64,000 nt of DNA from Rossellomorea orangium (GCF_019334305.1 NZ_JAHWGH010000008.1:186001-250000), one strand, 5' to 3'. Counted from the stretch's first letter, positions 44,542 to 54,197 are shown. Notes: generated from the letters alone by a model not told the origin. A program made the numbers and translations.

Positions 44542-46002
44542 ATGGATAGAAGAAAGCTAACAACGAACCAGGGAGCCCCGATCGGAGATAATCAGAATTC
44601 TATTACAGCAGGAGAAAGAGGTCCTACGCTGCTGGAAGATTATCAGCTAATTGAGAAACTGGCGCACTTTGATAGAGAAAGGGTTCCTGAGAGAGTAGTT
44701 CATGCAAGGGGAGCAGGAGCACATGGAATCTTCATTACTAAAAACAGTATGAAAAAATATACAAAAGCAGCTATTTTTCAGGATGCCGGTAAAGAAACCC
44801 CTGTATTCGCCCGTTTCTCTACGGTGGTCCATGGTCAACATTCCCCGGAAACCCTTCGCGATCCCCGTGGGTTTGCGGTCAAATTTTATACAGAAGAGGG
44901 AAACTGGGATTTCGTAGGGAATAACCTTCCTGTTTTCTTCATTCGGGATGCCATGAAATTTCCTGACATGGTCCATTCTTTAAAGCCAAATCCTCAAACG
45001 AATATTCAGGAACCTGAAAGATACTGGGATTTCATGTCCTTGACACCGGAATCAACAAATATGCTGCTTCATCTCTATACAGATGAGGGGATACCGGCTA
45101 ATTACAGACAAATGCGCGGTTCGAGTGTACATGCTTATAAGTGGGTAAACGAAGCAGGGAATACCGTATATGTAAAATTAGGGTGGAAACCTAAGCAAGG
45201 CATCGAAAATCTATCATCTGAAAAAGCAGAAGAAATTCAAGGGAAGGACTTTAATCATGCGAGTCGCGATTTATATGAGTCAATTGAGAAAGGGAATTTC
45301 CCTGAATGGGATCTATATGTTCAAGTACTGGATCCGATGGAGATGGATGAATTCGATTTCGATCCTCTGGATGCAACCAAGGATTGGCCAGAAGACGACA
45401 TCCCCTCACAATTTGTAGGAACTATGATATTAAATAAAAATCCTGAAAACATCTTTGCTGAAACAGAGTCAGTCGGCTTTAATCCCGGGGTGTTAGTGAA
45501 CGGGATGCTTCCATCTGAAGATAAATTACTTCAAGGAAGGCTATTCTCATATTCTGATACACAACGTTACCGGATCGGCGCAAATTACATGCAGCTTCCG
45601 ATCAATTGCCCCTTCGCCCAAGTGGCCAATAACCAAAGGGATGGTCATATGCCTTTCAAACAGCAAACCGGATCAGTGAACTATGAGCCGAACAGCTTTG
45701 CCGATACGCCGAAAGAGGTTGAGGGTTATACAGAAGTTCACCAGCCGATGACGGGTGAACGAGGAAGGCAGAAGATACGGAAAACAGATGACTTCGGCCA
45801 GGCGGGAATCATTTATAGAAGTTACCCGGCTGAAGTGAAAGAGCAGGTTTTGAAAAATATTTCTGCGGAGCTATCCATCATTGACGAAAGAATAGCCCTC
45901 CGCGCCGTATGTAATTTTTTCCGTGCGGATGTTGAGCTCGGTAAGAAGCTGGCTAAGCGAATCGGTGTGGATTTAACTCCATATTTACAACATATGTCAT
46001 AA
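44542..46002 (+). CDS. katA: Heme catalase (small-subunit, clade 3)
   Basis: Converts hydrogen peroxide to water and oxygen. The 486-residue protein has the distal His in VVHARGAGAHGIF, the distal Asn in VGNNLPVFFIRD, and the proximal heme Tyr in RLFSYSDTQRYRIGANY. The length is that of monofunctional vegetative catalases such as B. subtilis KatA. ATG 44542 follows GAGGAGTGG; the GTG three codons upstream is in the ribosome site. PerR-like boxes on both sides of the promoter suggest peroxide control. Confidence 0.95.
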   Translation: MDRRKLTTNQGAPIGDNQNSITAGERGPTLLEDYQLIEKLAHFDRERVPERVVHARGAGAHGIFITKNSMKKYTKAAIFQDAGKETPVFARFSTVVHGQHSPETLRDPRGFAVKFYTEEGNWDFVGNNLPVFFIRDAMKFPDMVHSLKPNPQTNIQEPERYWDFMSLTPESTNMLLHLYTDEGIPANYRQMRGSSVHAYKWVNEAGNTVYVKLGWKPKQGIENLSSEKAEEIQGKDFNHASRDLYESIEKGNFPEWDLYVQVLDPMEMDEFDFDPLDATKDWPEDDIPSQFVGTMILNKNPENIFAETESVGFNPGVLVNGMLPSEDKLLQGRLFSYSDTQRYRIGANYMQLPINCPFAQVANNQRDGHMPFKQQTGSVNYEPNSFADTPKEVEGYTEVHQPMTGERGRQKIRKTDDFGQAGIIYRSYPAEVKEQVLKNISAELSIIDERIALRAVCNFFRADVELGKKLAKRIGVDLTPYLQHMS

Positions 46003-46011
46003 AACGGAAGA

Positions 46012-46052
46012 GTACCAGACTCGCTCATGATGGGGTCTGGTACATTGTTTTG
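46012..46052 (+). terminator. Terminator after the catalase gene
   Basis: Stem GTACCAGAC/GTCTGGTAC with a 14-nt loop, followed by ATTGTTTTGG. The remaining ~145 bp up to the next gene show nothing recognisable. Confidence 0.65.
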
Positions 46053-46198
46053 GTTAAAGAAGATAGGGGGGGATGGTGGGTGTGATCAGATATCGACCAT
46101 TCTACCTAAATCGACAAAATCCCCCAGGCAACTCCGTCCTAAACACACCTCTCCGCGAAAAAAACCACTTCCCGAAAAAGAAAGTGGCATCAAACCAA

Positions 46199-47581
46199 TT
46201 AAAATGAATTCCGCTCAATCCCGTACTTCCGTATCCTATACTGCAGATTCTGCCTGCTCATCCCCAATGATTTGGCGGTTTTGGTGATATTAAATTCATG
46301 GTACTTCAATGCTTTCTGTATATAATAGGTTTCCGCTTCCTCCATGAATATCTCCAATGGCTTGATTTCGGTCCCCGATTGGTAGAGGAACTCGGATTCA
46401 TCCTGACTTTCTTCACCGCCGGCTGTATGATGAATCCTCTGCCTGAATCCAAATGGAAGGTGGCTGAAGCCGATTTTCTCTTCGAACCTCACCAAATTAA
46501 ATGCACCTTCTATAACATGTTTAAGTTCCCGGACGTTTCCCGGCCAGTCATATTGTTGGAAGATGCCATGGACCTCATCGGATATCCCTTTGATGTTCAT
46601 CGCAAAATGATGGTTGAACTGATCGATGAAATAGTCCACAAGCTCCGGCAGATCGCCTTTTCTCGAACGGAGAGAAGGGATGAAAACAGACACGATGCTA
46701 AGACGATAGTAAAGATCCTTCAAAAGACGGCCCTCTGCAATGGCGTCGATGGGATCTTCGTTCACGGTCGCCATCACCCGGACGTCAAATGGAAGGTCAC
46801 TCCCTTCGGAGAAGAAGTTTAAGAGCTTCTCTTGAAGGGAAGGGGATAATGAGTTGATTTCGTCGAGCAACAGCGTTCCTCCCTGAGCCTGGTGGAAGAG
46901 GGAGGGGCGGCGGTCTTCTGGATTGCTTTGTTCTTTTAGATCCTGAAATAACGCTTCTTCGAGCATGTCGTCACTTAAGGAAGAACAATTCAGGGTGACG
47001 AAAGGACGATTGGCACGGGCGCTGTCGTTGTGAATGCTCTGGGCAAAGAGTTCTTTCCCGGTCCCGATTTCACCGCAAATCAATACTGGGGAAGAGGTCC
47101 TCGTCGCCTGCCTGCCGGTTTCTACGGCATCCATTAGTCGGGGGTGATGCCCGATGATGCTGTCAAAAGTGAAAAAGCTGCTTGGCTTTTTATGTACCTG
47201 GTCCCTCATCACCTTTTCAAGTTTGGTGATATCCCTTGCAATTTCAATGGCCCCAATCAGTACATCACCGTGAAAAATCGGAAAAGTATCATTCATCGTC
47301 GTGATTTCAATCCCGTTCATATTGAAATACGTTTGCTTCACATTGAGGGTGGGCTCATTTGTGTTCAAGACTTTCAACAGGGTGCTTTCTTCCTCTGAGT
47401 GAAACTGGAAGACATCCAGCAGATTTTTATCCAGGACGTCTTCGATTTCCATCCCTTCAATTTCCCGCATCTTGCGATTGTAGATGATGGTCCTTCCCGT
47501 CGAGTCGATGACATGGACGCCTGATTCAAGATGTTCGGCAACCTTTTCGTACATATACAACCGTTTTTCAAATTCCAGCAT
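46199..47581 (-). CDS. PAS/AAA+/Fis enhancer-binding-type regulator, RocR-like, without GAFTGA motif
   Basis: A 460-residue regulator: PAS sensor domain (about 15-120), AAA+ ATPase domain (about 135-370) and a Fis-type HTH at the end (NITKTAKSLGMSRQNLQYRI). Walker A GEIGTGKE (170-177), Walker B GGTLLLDEIN (near 234-243), arginine-finger region LLKDLYYRL and WPGNVREL are intact. The loop between the Walker motifs, where sigma-54 activators carry GAFTGA, reads EALFQDLKEQSNPEDRRP instead. It is divergent from rocD, so it most likely controls arginine/ornithine breakdown, perhaps without sigma-54. Confidence 0.87.
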   Translation of the reverse strand: MLEFEKRLYMYEKVAEHLESGVHVIDSTGRTIIYNRKMREIEGMEIEDVLDKNLLDVFQFHSEEESTLLKVLNTNEPTLNVKQTYFNMNGIEITTMNDTFPIFHGDVLIGAIEIARDITKLEKVMRDQVHKKPSSFFTFDSIIGHHPRLMDAVETGRQATRTSSPVLICGEIGTGKELFAQSIHNDSARANRPFVTLNCSSLSDDMLEEALFQDLKEQSNPEDRRPSLFHQAQGGTLLLDEINSLSPSLQEKLLNFFSEGSDLPFDVRVMATVNEDPIDAIAEGRLLKDLYYRLSIVSVFIPSLRSRKGDLPELVDYFIDQFNHHFAMNIKGISDEVHGIFQQYDWPGNVRELKHVIEGAFNLVRFEEKIGFSHLPFGFRQRIHHTAGGEESQDESEFLYQSGTEIKPLEIFMEEAETYYIQKALKYHEFNITKTAKSLGMSRQNLQYRIRKYGIERNSF

Positions 47582-47723
47582 ACGGTCTCTCTCCTCTTCA
47601 ATATCGATTGGAATGTCTGGAGCGTTCCATTTCGTGCAAATTTATCGTCAATTCAAAGGTCAATTCAGGTTATTTTTAGAAAAAGAATGGGATAATAGAA
47701 AATTTTTAAAAAACTCTTGAAAA

Positions 47724-47786
47724 ACGCAACTATCTTTTGCATTATTATAAGTGTAAGGGTTTTCTAAATGCAAATTTTTTTTGCAT
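47724..47786. promoter_or_regulatory. Two inverted repeats in the regulator-rocD intergenic region
   Basis: ATGCAAA-N5-TTTGCAT (47768-47786) is a perfect inverted repeat; ACGCAAC-N5-TTTGCAT (47724-47742) is a partly matching copy. Their centres are 44 bp apart, about four helical turns. They are likely binding sites of the divergent regulator. A possible sigma-A promoter for rocD (TTGAAA 47717, CATTAT 47740) overlaps the first site. Confidence 0.55.
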
Positions 47787-47908
47787 ATCTGATAATGACC
47801 TTTTCACTCCAGATTAAGAGTGGAAACAGGAGGAGCCTATGGATACAGTTGCTCTCTCCTTGTATTTAAATATTCAATCGCTTTTTATCACGTTAGGAGG
47901 AATTTTTC

Positions 47909-49102
47909 ATGGCAGTTAGTACTCATTCGATCATCGAACAAACGGAAAAGTATGGTGCAAAGAACTATCATCCCCTACCAATCGTTATCTCAGAAGCAGA
48001 AGGTGTATGGGTCAAGGATCCTGAAGGAAATAAATATATGGATATGCTTAGTGCCTATTCGGCGGTAAACCAGGGTCACCGTCATCCAAAGATCATCCAG
48101 GCGTTAAAAGATCAGGCAGATCGTGTGACTTTGACTTCACGTGCGTTCCATAATGATCAATTGGCTCCTTGGTATGAAAAGATTTGTCAGCTGACAGGTA
48201 AAGACATGGCCCTTCCGATGAACACAGGTGCCGAGGCAGTGGAAACGGCAATCAAGACGGCTCGCCGCTGGGCATATGATGTGAAGGGTGTAGCAGAGAA
48301 TAGTGCAGAAATCATCGCATGTAACGGGAATTTCCACGGAAGGACGATGACAGCTGTTTCCCTTTCTTCAGAAGAAGAATACAAGCGTGGGTTCGGTCCG
48401 ATGCTTCCTGGGATCAATCTGATTCCTTACGGTGATCTTGAAGCTTTGAAAGAAGCGATCACTCCAAACACAGCAGCGTTTCTCATTGAACCGATCCAGG
48501 GTGAAGCAGGAATCGTTTTCCCACCTAAAGGGTTCATGAAAGCGGCATATGAATTATGTAAGGAAAATAACGTTCTATTCATCGCGGATGAAATCCAGGC
48601 AGGTCTTGCCCGATCTGGAAAAATGTTTGCTTGTGAGTGGGAAGATGTCGACCCTGACATGTACATCCTTGGAAAAGCACTGGGTGGGGGAGTATTCCCG
48701 ATTTCATGTGTTGTGGCAGATGAAGAAGTGCTGGGCGTATTCAATCCAGGTTCACATGGATCTACTTTCGGGGGGAACCCAATGGCATGTGCCGTTTCCG
48801 TTGCATCACTGGATGTCTTGATCGATGAAGATCTTGCAGGCCGTTCTCTTCAAATGGGAGAATACTTCATGAGTAAACTTCGTGAGATAGATAATCCTAT
48901 GATTAAGGAAGTTCGTGGTAGTGGATTGTTTATCGGGGTTGAACTGAATGAACCAGCCCGTAAATACTGTGAACAGCTGAAAGAAGAAGGATTGCTTTGT
49001 AAAGAAACACATGACACGGTGATTCGCTTTGCCCCGCCACTTGTCATCTCACAGGAAGACCTTGATTGGGCCATTGAGAGAATCAAGAAAGTATTGTCTT
49101 AA
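47909..49102 (+). CDS. rocD: Ornithine aminotransferase
   Basis: Transfers the delta-amino group of ornithine to 2-oxoglutarate, giving glutamate semialdehyde and glutamate in arginine breakdown. The 397-residue class III PLP enzyme has its Schiff-base Lys in [28 protein letters not shown] and [12 protein letters not shown] are conserved segments. AGGAGG precedes the ATG. It is divergent from the regulator gene and followed by glutamate dehydrogenase, so the pathway ornithine to glutamate to 2-oxoglutarate is encoded together. Confidence 0.95.
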   Translation: MAVSTHSIIEQTEKYGAKNYHPLPIVISEAEGVWVKDPEGNKYMDMLSAYSAVNQGHRHPKIIQALKDQADRVTLTSRAFHNDQLAPWYEKICQLTGKDMALPMNTGAEAVETAIKTARRWAYDVKGVAENSAEIIACNGNFHGRTMTAVSLSSEEEYKRGFGPMLPGINLIPYGDLEALKEAITPNTAAFLIEPIQGEAGIVFPPKGFMKAAYELCKENNVLFIADEIQAGLARSGKMFACEWEDVDPDMYILGKALGGGVFPISCVVADEEVLGVFNPGSHGSTFGGNPMACAVSVASLDVLIDEDLAGRSLQMGEYFMSKLREIDNPMIKEVRGSGLFIGVELNEPARKYCEQLKEEGLLCKETHDTVIRFAPPLVISQEDLDWAIERIKKVLS

Positions 49103-49254
49103 TACGTCTTCGGGTAAAAAGATTTTTTCCTGAAACAGGTCAAAAAAAGCAGGAAAATAAAAATTATTTCTTTCCCAAGTCAATGGTTTAAGATACGGTA
49201 ATATGTTACAATTACAACGTTTCAGATCACATAATAAAGAGGCGAATGTTTACA

Positions 49255-50499
49255 ATGGGAGAAAACCTTAATCTGTTTACTTCTACACAGCATGTCATCA
49301 ATGATGCTTTATCAAAGCTTGGATATACGGAAGAAATGTATGAACTTCTGAAAGAGCCGGTTCGTATGTTGACCGTACGTATCCCGGTTCGAATGGACGA
49401 TGGCAGTATCAAAGTATTTACAGGCTACCGTGCTCAACATAATGATGCAGTAGGTCCTACCAAAGGTGGCGTACGATTCCATCCTGAAGTCGATGAAGAG
49501 GAAGTGAAGGCTTTATCTATGTGGATGAGCTTGAAGTGCGGCATTGTGGATCTGCCATATGGTGGAGGGAAGGGCGGGATCATCTGTGATCCGAGAACGA
49601 TGTCTTTCACTGAACTGGAGAAGCTCAGTCGCGGATACGTCCGTGCCATCAGTCAGATTGTCGGTCCGACAAAGGATATCCCTGCTCCAGATGTGTACAC
49701 AAACTCTCAGATCATGGCATGGATGATGGATGAATACAGCCGTCTCCGTGAGAATGATTCACCAGGATTCATTACGGGAAAACCGATTGTCCTTGGTGGT
49801 TCCCAAGGTCGTGAGAAGGCAACAGCTCAAGGTGTGACCATCTGTATTGAACAGGCAGCAAAGAAGCGTGGCATCGATATTAAAGGTGCCCGCGTCGTCA
49901 TCCAGGGGTTTGGGAATGCCGGCAGTTTCTTAGCGAAGTTCATGCACGATGCAGGTGCCAAGGTAATCGCTATTTCCGATGCCCATGGTGCCCTCCATGA
50001 TCCGGCCGGTCTGGATATTGATTATCTATTGGACCGCCGTGATAGCTTTGGTACGGTCACGACTTTATTTGAAAACACGATTTCGAATAAAGAATTATTG
50101 GAGCTCGAGTGTGACATCCTTGTACCTGCTGCGATTTCCAACCAGATCACGGAAGAGAATGTCTATGATATTAAAGCATCCATTGTAGTAGAAGCTGCAA
50201 ACGGTCCGACTACCTTTGAAGCAACACGAATCCTGTCCGAGAGAGGAATCCTCCTTGTTCCCGACGTACTTGCAAGTGCCGGTGGAGTAACGGTTTCTTA
50301 CTTCGAATGGGTTCAGAATAATCAGGGGTATTACTGGACGGAAGAAGAAGTAAACGAGAAGCTTTATGCTAAACTTGTCGAAGCTTTCAACAATGTATAC
50401 GAAACATCTCAGAATCGTCGAGTGAATATGCGACTAGCCGCATACATGGTCGGCGCACGCAAAATGGCTGAAGCCTCAAGATTTAGAGGTTGGGTGTAA
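49255..50499 (+). CDS. rocG: NAD-specific glutamate dehydrogenase, RocG/GudB-like
   Basis: Deaminates glutamate to 2-oxoglutarate and ammonia. The 414-residue hexameric-type enzyme carries the active-site Lys in LPYGGGKGGI, the catalytic Asp in GPTKDIPAPDV, and the NAD motif GFGNAGSFLA. Two ATGs (49246, 49255) follow AGAGG; spacing is poor for both and the second gives MGENLNLF. Sequence alone does not separate RocG from GudB; the position after rocD favours a catabolic role. A terminator follows. Confidence 0.93.
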   Translation: MGENLNLFTSTQHVINDALSKLGYTEEMYELLKEPVRMLTVRIPVRMDDGSIKVFTGYRAQHNDAVGPTKGGVRFHPEVDEEEVKALSMWMSLKCGIVDLPYGGGKGGIICDPRTMSFTELEKLSRGYVRAISQIVGPTKDIPAPDVYTNSQIMAWMMDEYSRLRENDSPGFITGKPIVLGGSQGREKATAQGVTICIEQAAKKRGIDIKGARVVIQGFGNAGSFLAKFMHDAGAKVIAISDAHGALHDPAGLDIDYLLDRRDSFGTVTTLFENTISNKELLELECDILVPAAISNQITEENVYDIKASIVVEAANGPTTFEATRILSERGILLVPDVLASAGGVTVSYFEWVQNNQGYYWTEEEVNEKLYAKLVEAFNNVYETSQNRRVNMRLAAYMVGARKMAEASRFRGWV

Positions 50500-50514
50500 C
50501 GATCGCATGAATCA

Positions 50515-50546
50515 GAGAACGTATCCTCATAATGGGTACGTTCTTT
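50515..50546 (+). terminator. Intrinsic terminator after the glutamate dehydrogenase gene
   Basis: Stem AGAACGTAtCC/GGgTACGTTCT with a T5 tail. Confidence 0.85.
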
Positions 50547-50621
50547 TTGCGTCTTTAAAGGAATTTAGCCAAAAATGTAGAAATGATTAAAAAGCGTTGA
50601 TTTAGGGTAAGATCATTGAAA

Positions 50622-50681
50622 TTGACATAGGGGTAGTTTCGTCGTACGATATTTATGTTCTTATGTTTAAACTGTTAAACA
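50622..50681 (+). promoter_or_regulatory. Promoter and palindromic operator of the second aldehyde dehydrogenase gene
   Basis: TTGACA (50622) and TACGAT (50645) are 17 bp apart. A perfect inverted repeat TGTTTAA-ACTG-TTAAACA (50664-50681) lies just after the start of transcription, the usual place for a repressor site. Confidence 0.6.
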
Positions 50682-50703
50682 TTTTAGATTCGGAGGGAAC
50701 CAA

Positions 50704-52107
50704 ATGTCTACTGAATTATTCATAGAGGAAGCTTCATCTGAAGCGATCGAATCCAGCCTTCAACAACATAAGCAATTTTTCAAATCTGGGGTGACAAGAC
50801 CCATTGAATACAGAAAAGAACTGTTGGAGAAATTCTCCACCGTCATCAAAAATCATGAAACAGAGATAATCGATGCACTGAAAAAAGATTTAAATAAGTC
50901 AGAGATGGAAACGTATGCGACAGAGATTGGGATCCTACTGGAGGAAATTCGATTCGTTCTCAAGCATATTGACGAGTGGGCTGAACCGAAAAAAGTGAAA
51001 ACAGCGAAGACCCATATCGGTTCAAAAGCGTACACGGTACCGGAGCCCTACGGAGTCACTTTGATCATCGCGCCATGGAACTATCCGATTCAGCTGGCGC
51101 TTGCACCGGTCATCGGAGCGATCGCAGCAGGGAATACCGCTATCATAAAGCCGTCAGAACTAACTCCTACCACTTCTGCATTATTGGCTCAAATGATCAA
51201 CACACACTTTGACCCGAGACAGCTCTTCGTCATTGAGGGGGGAGTGGAGACGACACAGACCCTTCTGAAGCAATCGTTTGATTATATCTTTTTCACAGGG
51301 AGTGTGCCTGTTGGGAAAGTAGTCATGGAAGCTGCAGCCAAGCAGTTAATCCCTGTTACCCTTGAACTCGGAGGGAAAAGCCCTTGCATCGTGGACGAAA
51401 CGGCAGATATCCCTCTTGCGGCCAAGAGGATTGCTTTCGGTAAGGTGACGAACGCAGGTCAGACCTGCATTGCTCCGGACTATCTATTCATCCATAGCAG
51501 TAAGAAGGATGAATTCATCACCGAATTTAAGAAAACGGTGATTGACTTCTATGGAACAGAACCTATGAAAAGTGATAAATTCGGTCGGATTGTAAACGAG
51601 CGGCACTTCGATCGTTTGACCAGTTATTTGGAAGATGGGGAAATCCTTCTGGGAGGAAATGTGGATTCTGCAAGTTTAAAAATAGAGCCAACCCTGATGA
51701 AGCCGAGAGATTTTTCAGTACCGGTGATGCAGGATGAAATATTCGGCCCTGTTTTTCCAATGATAGAATTTGAGGAAATTGAGGAAGTCATTGACTTTGT
51801 GACAGAACGGCCGAAACCGCTGGCATTATATTTGTTTACAAGCAATCCCATTACAGAAGAAAAGATCAACGGATCGATTTCCTACGGAGGAGGGTGTGTA
51901 AATGATACCCTCATGCACATCGTAACGCCTTATCTTCCTTTTGGTGGGGTTGGGGAAAGTGGTATCGGGAATTATCACGGTGAATCAAGTTTCTCAACCT
52001 TCTCCCACTACAAGAGCATCTTGAAACAGACGACGAAATTCGATATGAGTTTCCGATATCCTAGCGGGCGATTCGGTATGCAGATCATTAAAAAGTTGTT
52101 GAAATAA
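50704..52107 (+). CDS. Aldehyde dehydrogenase, fatty-aldehyde type (YwdH-like)
   Basis: A 467-residue NAD(P)-dependent aldehyde dehydrogenase of the shorter class 3 group. The catalytic Cys is in NAGQTCIAPDY, the Glu in [10 protein letters not shown], the cofactor motif is FFTGSVPVGK, and IIAPWNYPIQLALAPVIGAIAAGN is typical. Likely substrates are medium or long-chain aldehydes. It has its own promoter with a palindromic site. GGAGGG lies before the ATG. Confidence 0.92.
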   Translation: MSTELFIEEASSEAIESSLQQHKQFFKSGVTRPIEYRKELLEKFSTVIKNHETEIIDALKKDLNKSEMETYATEIGILLEEIRFVLKHIDEWAEPKKVKTAKTHIGSKAYTVPEPYGVTLIIAPWNYPIQLALAPVIGAIAAGNTAIIKPSELTPTTSALLAQMINTHFDPRQLFVIEGGVETTQTLLKQSFDYIFFTGSVPVGKVVMEAAAKQLIPVTLELGGKSPCIVDETADIPLAAKRIAFGKVTNAGQTCIAPDYLFIHSSKKDEFITEFKKTVIDFYGTEPMKSDKFGRIVNERHFDRLTSYLEDGEILLGGNVDSASLKIEPTLMKPRDFSVPVMQDEIFGPVFPMIEFEEIEEVIDFVTERPKPLALYLFTSNPITEEKINGSISYGGGCVNDTLMHIVTPYLPFGGVGESGIGNYHGESSFSTFSHYKSILKQTTKFDMSFRYPSGRFGMQIIKKLLK

Positions 52108-52109
52108 AG

Positions 52110-52137
52110 AAAGGTGACCCGGATGGGGTCACCTTTT
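52110..52137. terminator. Bidirectional terminator
   Basis: Perfect 11-bp stem AAAGGTGACCC/GGGTCACCTTT with a 5-nt loop. Confidence 0.85.
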
Positions 52138-52145
52138 GTGTGCAT

Positions 52146-52379
52146 TTATCTCGTTGGTTCTGTATGTGGTTCTCTTTCAAGCTCTTCCGTCGGTTTGAAT
52201 AACAGACCAAGGTTTATGAGACCTGCAATTCCGACTAAACCGTAAACAATACGGGATAAAGCTGCATCTTGACCACCAAAGATGGCTGCAACAAGATCAA
52301 ATTGAAAGAAACCGATAAGTCCCCAGTTGACAGCACCGATGATCGTAAGAACCAATGCAATACGTTGAATTCCACTCAT
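52146..52379 (-). CDS. yuzA: DUF378 membrane protein, YuzA-like
   Basis: A 77-residue protein with two membrane helices (residues 6-28 and 42-62) and the family motif AVNWGLIGFF...DLVAAIFGG. The C-terminal tail is charged. Unknown function. AGGAGG-like sequence precedes the ATG. It keeps the position near the alcohol dehydrogenase genes seen in B. subtilis. Confidence 0.87.
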   Translation of the reverse strand: MSGIQRIALVLTIIGAVNWGLIGFFQFDLVAAIFGGQDAALSRIVYGLVGIAGLINLGLLFKPTEELEREPHTEPTR

Positions 52380-52580
52380 GTTGTTTTCCTCCTACTATTC
52401 AATGGCTCATTTATACGTTTCCCTTCGTGAACATTCCTATTCAATGTGCCCATAATAAAATTTCCTTGTGCAGTTTCTTTGCAATTTGGGGATGATATAT
52501 TCGATAATAGAAAATGTGTTCAAAACATTTTGGGTAACGAAAGATGTCGGCCCTTATTAAATACAGGGAGGTAACAAACA

Positions 52581-53744
52581 ATGAATGAATTTACTTTTTA
52601 TAATCCGACTAAATTAATTTTTGGTAAAGGACAAGTAGAACAATTAAAAGAATTGGTACCTCAATATGGTAAAAAGGTGCTTGTTGTTTACGGCGGAGGC
52701 AGCATCAAACGTAATGGTCTTTATGATCAGGTCATGTCGCTCCTTAAAGGCATCGATAGTGAAGTTTTCGAATTATCAGGCGTTGAACCGAACCCGCGTC
52801 TTTCCACTGTTAGACGTGGAGTGGAAATCGCTAAAGAAAATAATATCGATTTCATCCTTGCGGTTGGTGGCGGAAGCGTCATCGATTGTACGAAAGCCAT
52901 CGCAGCCGGTGCAAAATATGACGGAGATGCCTGGGATCTTGTGACGAAGAAGGCTTTTGCAAAAGAAGCTCTTCCATTCGGAACGGTTCTTACCCTTGCT
53001 GCCACTGGTTCTGAAATGAATGCCGGATCGGTCATCACGAACTGGGAAACGAATGAGAAATACGGTTGGGGAAGCCCGGTCACATTCCCGCAATTCTCGA
53101 TTCTTGATCCTGAAAATACCTTCACAGTACCGAAGGATCATACAATCTATGGAATGGTTGATATGATGAGTCACGTGTTTGAGCAGTACTTCAATAATGC
53201 CACAAACACACCGCTTCAGGACCGTATGTGTGAATCGGTACTGAATACCGTTATCGAAACGGCTCCTAAGTTGATCAATGATCTTGAAAACTATGAGCTT
53301 CGCGAGACCATTTTATACTCTGGTACAATCGCACTTAACGGAATGCTGCAAATGGGATACAACGGTGACTGGGCAAGTCATAATATCGAGCATGCCGTGT
53401 CTGCTGTATATGACATCCCTCATGCAGGTGGACTTGCAATCATCTTCCCGAACTGGATGAAGCATAATCTGAAAGTGAATCCTTCTCGATTTGCTCAGCT
53501 GGCAGAACGCGTATTCAACGTCGATCCCGCTGGTAAATCGGAAGAAGAAGTGGCCCTTGAAGGAATTGATAAGCTTCGTGAATTCTGGTCAAGCCTTGGA
53601 GCTCCAACACGCCTTGCGGACTATGATATCGATGATAGCCAGATCGACCTTATGGCCGACAAAGCAATGGTGAACGGAGAATTCGGTAACTTCAACAAAC
53701 TGAACAAAGAAGACGTACTTGCCATTTTGAGAGCATCACTGTAA
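52581..53744 (+). CDS. Iron-containing alcohol dehydrogenase (butanol dehydrogenase type, YugJ/YugK-like)
   Basis: A 387-residue group III alcohol dehydrogenase reducing short-chain aldehydes with NAD(P)H. The GGGS nucleotide segment ([18 protein letters not shown]), the metal-binding His residues ([13 protein letters not shown] and [21 protein letters not shown]) and the length all fit the BdhA group. B. subtilis has two such genes (yugJ, yugK) here; this window has one. GGAGG precedes the ATG. Iron or zinc as metal cannot be told. Confidence 0.92.
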   Translation: MNEFTFYNPTKLIFGKGQVEQLKELVPQYGKKVLVVYGGGSIKRNGLYDQVMSLLKGIDSEVFELSGVEPNPRLSTVRRGVEIAKENNIDFILAVGGGSVIDCTKAIAAGAKYDGDAWDLVTKKAFAKEALPFGTVLTLAATGSEMNAGSVITNWETNEKYGWGSPVTFPQFSILDPENTFTVPKDHTIYGMVDMMSHVFEQYFNNATNTPLQDRMCESVLNTVIETAPKLINDLENYELRETILYSGTIALNGMLQMGYNGDWASHNIEHAVSAVYDIPHAGGLAIIFPNWMKHNLKVNPSRFAQLAERVFNVDPAGKSEEEVALEGIDKLREFWSSLGAPTRLADYDIDDSQIDLMADKAMVNGEFGNFNKLNKEDVLAILRASL

Positions 53745-53753
53745 ATAAATGGG

Positions 53754-53793
53754 GAGGGACGGACCTCGTGAAGAGAGGTCCGTCCCTCTTTTT
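53754..53793. terminator. Terminator, GGGACGGACC family copy 4
   Basis: Stem GAGGGACGGACCTC/GAGGTCCGTCCCTC with a 7-nt loop and a T6 tail. Confidence 0.9.
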
Positions 53794-53819
53794 TAGCGGG
53801 TGTTTTGGTAAATTTAGTT

Positions 53820-53940
53820 AATTGGCTGGATTTGGAGTGTTTTCGGCTGGATTGTTGTAGAATTCGGCTGGTTTTCGGCTCGTTTCGGCTGGATAAGTGC
53901 ACAAATCGGCTGGATTCAAACCCATTTCGGCTGAATTCCA
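53820..53940 (+). repeat. 21-bp-period tandem repeat array (TTTCGGCTGGATT type)
   Basis: GGCTGG or close variants start at 53824, 53845, 53866, 53887, 53908 and 53929, exactly 21 bp apart, with one extra unit at 53877. The consensus is about TTCGGCTGGATT plus a 9-nt variable spacer. The array follows the terminator and lies about 250 bp before pgi. Nothing coding is seen. Confidence 0.75.
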
Positions 53941-54101
53941 ATGTATCCGCCTTCCGAAGCTTCAACGGTTTCCCCAAGATTCCACCACTTCCACTCCGGA
54001 TTCCCCATTTTCCCTTCATAAGTTCCTATAAAAGACGGTTTTCTTCCCAGTAATTAGGGGAACATAAACAGGTGAGGCAAGACATCGATAAAAAGTTTAC
54101 A

Positions 54102-54116
54102 ATGCACGCGCTTACA
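54102..54116 (+). promoter_or_regulatory. Possible cre site upstream of pgi
   Basis: ATGCACGCGCTTACA matches the cre consensus at 14 of 15 positions, about 80 bp before the start codon. No clear promoter is seen beside it, so its function is uncertain. Confidence 0.4.
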
Positions 54117-54197
54117 TAAAGGGAGCTTTCTTGATTCTCTCGTCAGCTTTCGATAAAGTGAGATAGAAGAAAATAATTATTTAATCGGAGGATGGTT

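Noticed and set aside
46298-46822. 174-codon plus-strand frame opposite the RocR-like regulator
   Set aside because: Antisense to the AAA+ and HTH domains; no ribosome site and no family features.
47609-47625. TTGGAATGTCTGGAGCG considered as a sigma-54 promoter for rocD
   Set aside because: The GG-N10-GC spacing fits, but the -12 half lacks TTGC and it lies upstream of both palindromes, some 290 bp from rocD.
53621-54019. 132-codon minus-strand frame across the alcohol dehydrogenase end and the 21-bp array
   Set aside because: It runs through a terminator hairpin, and its Ser/Arg-rich repeats simply reflect the repeat array (21 bp equals seven codons).
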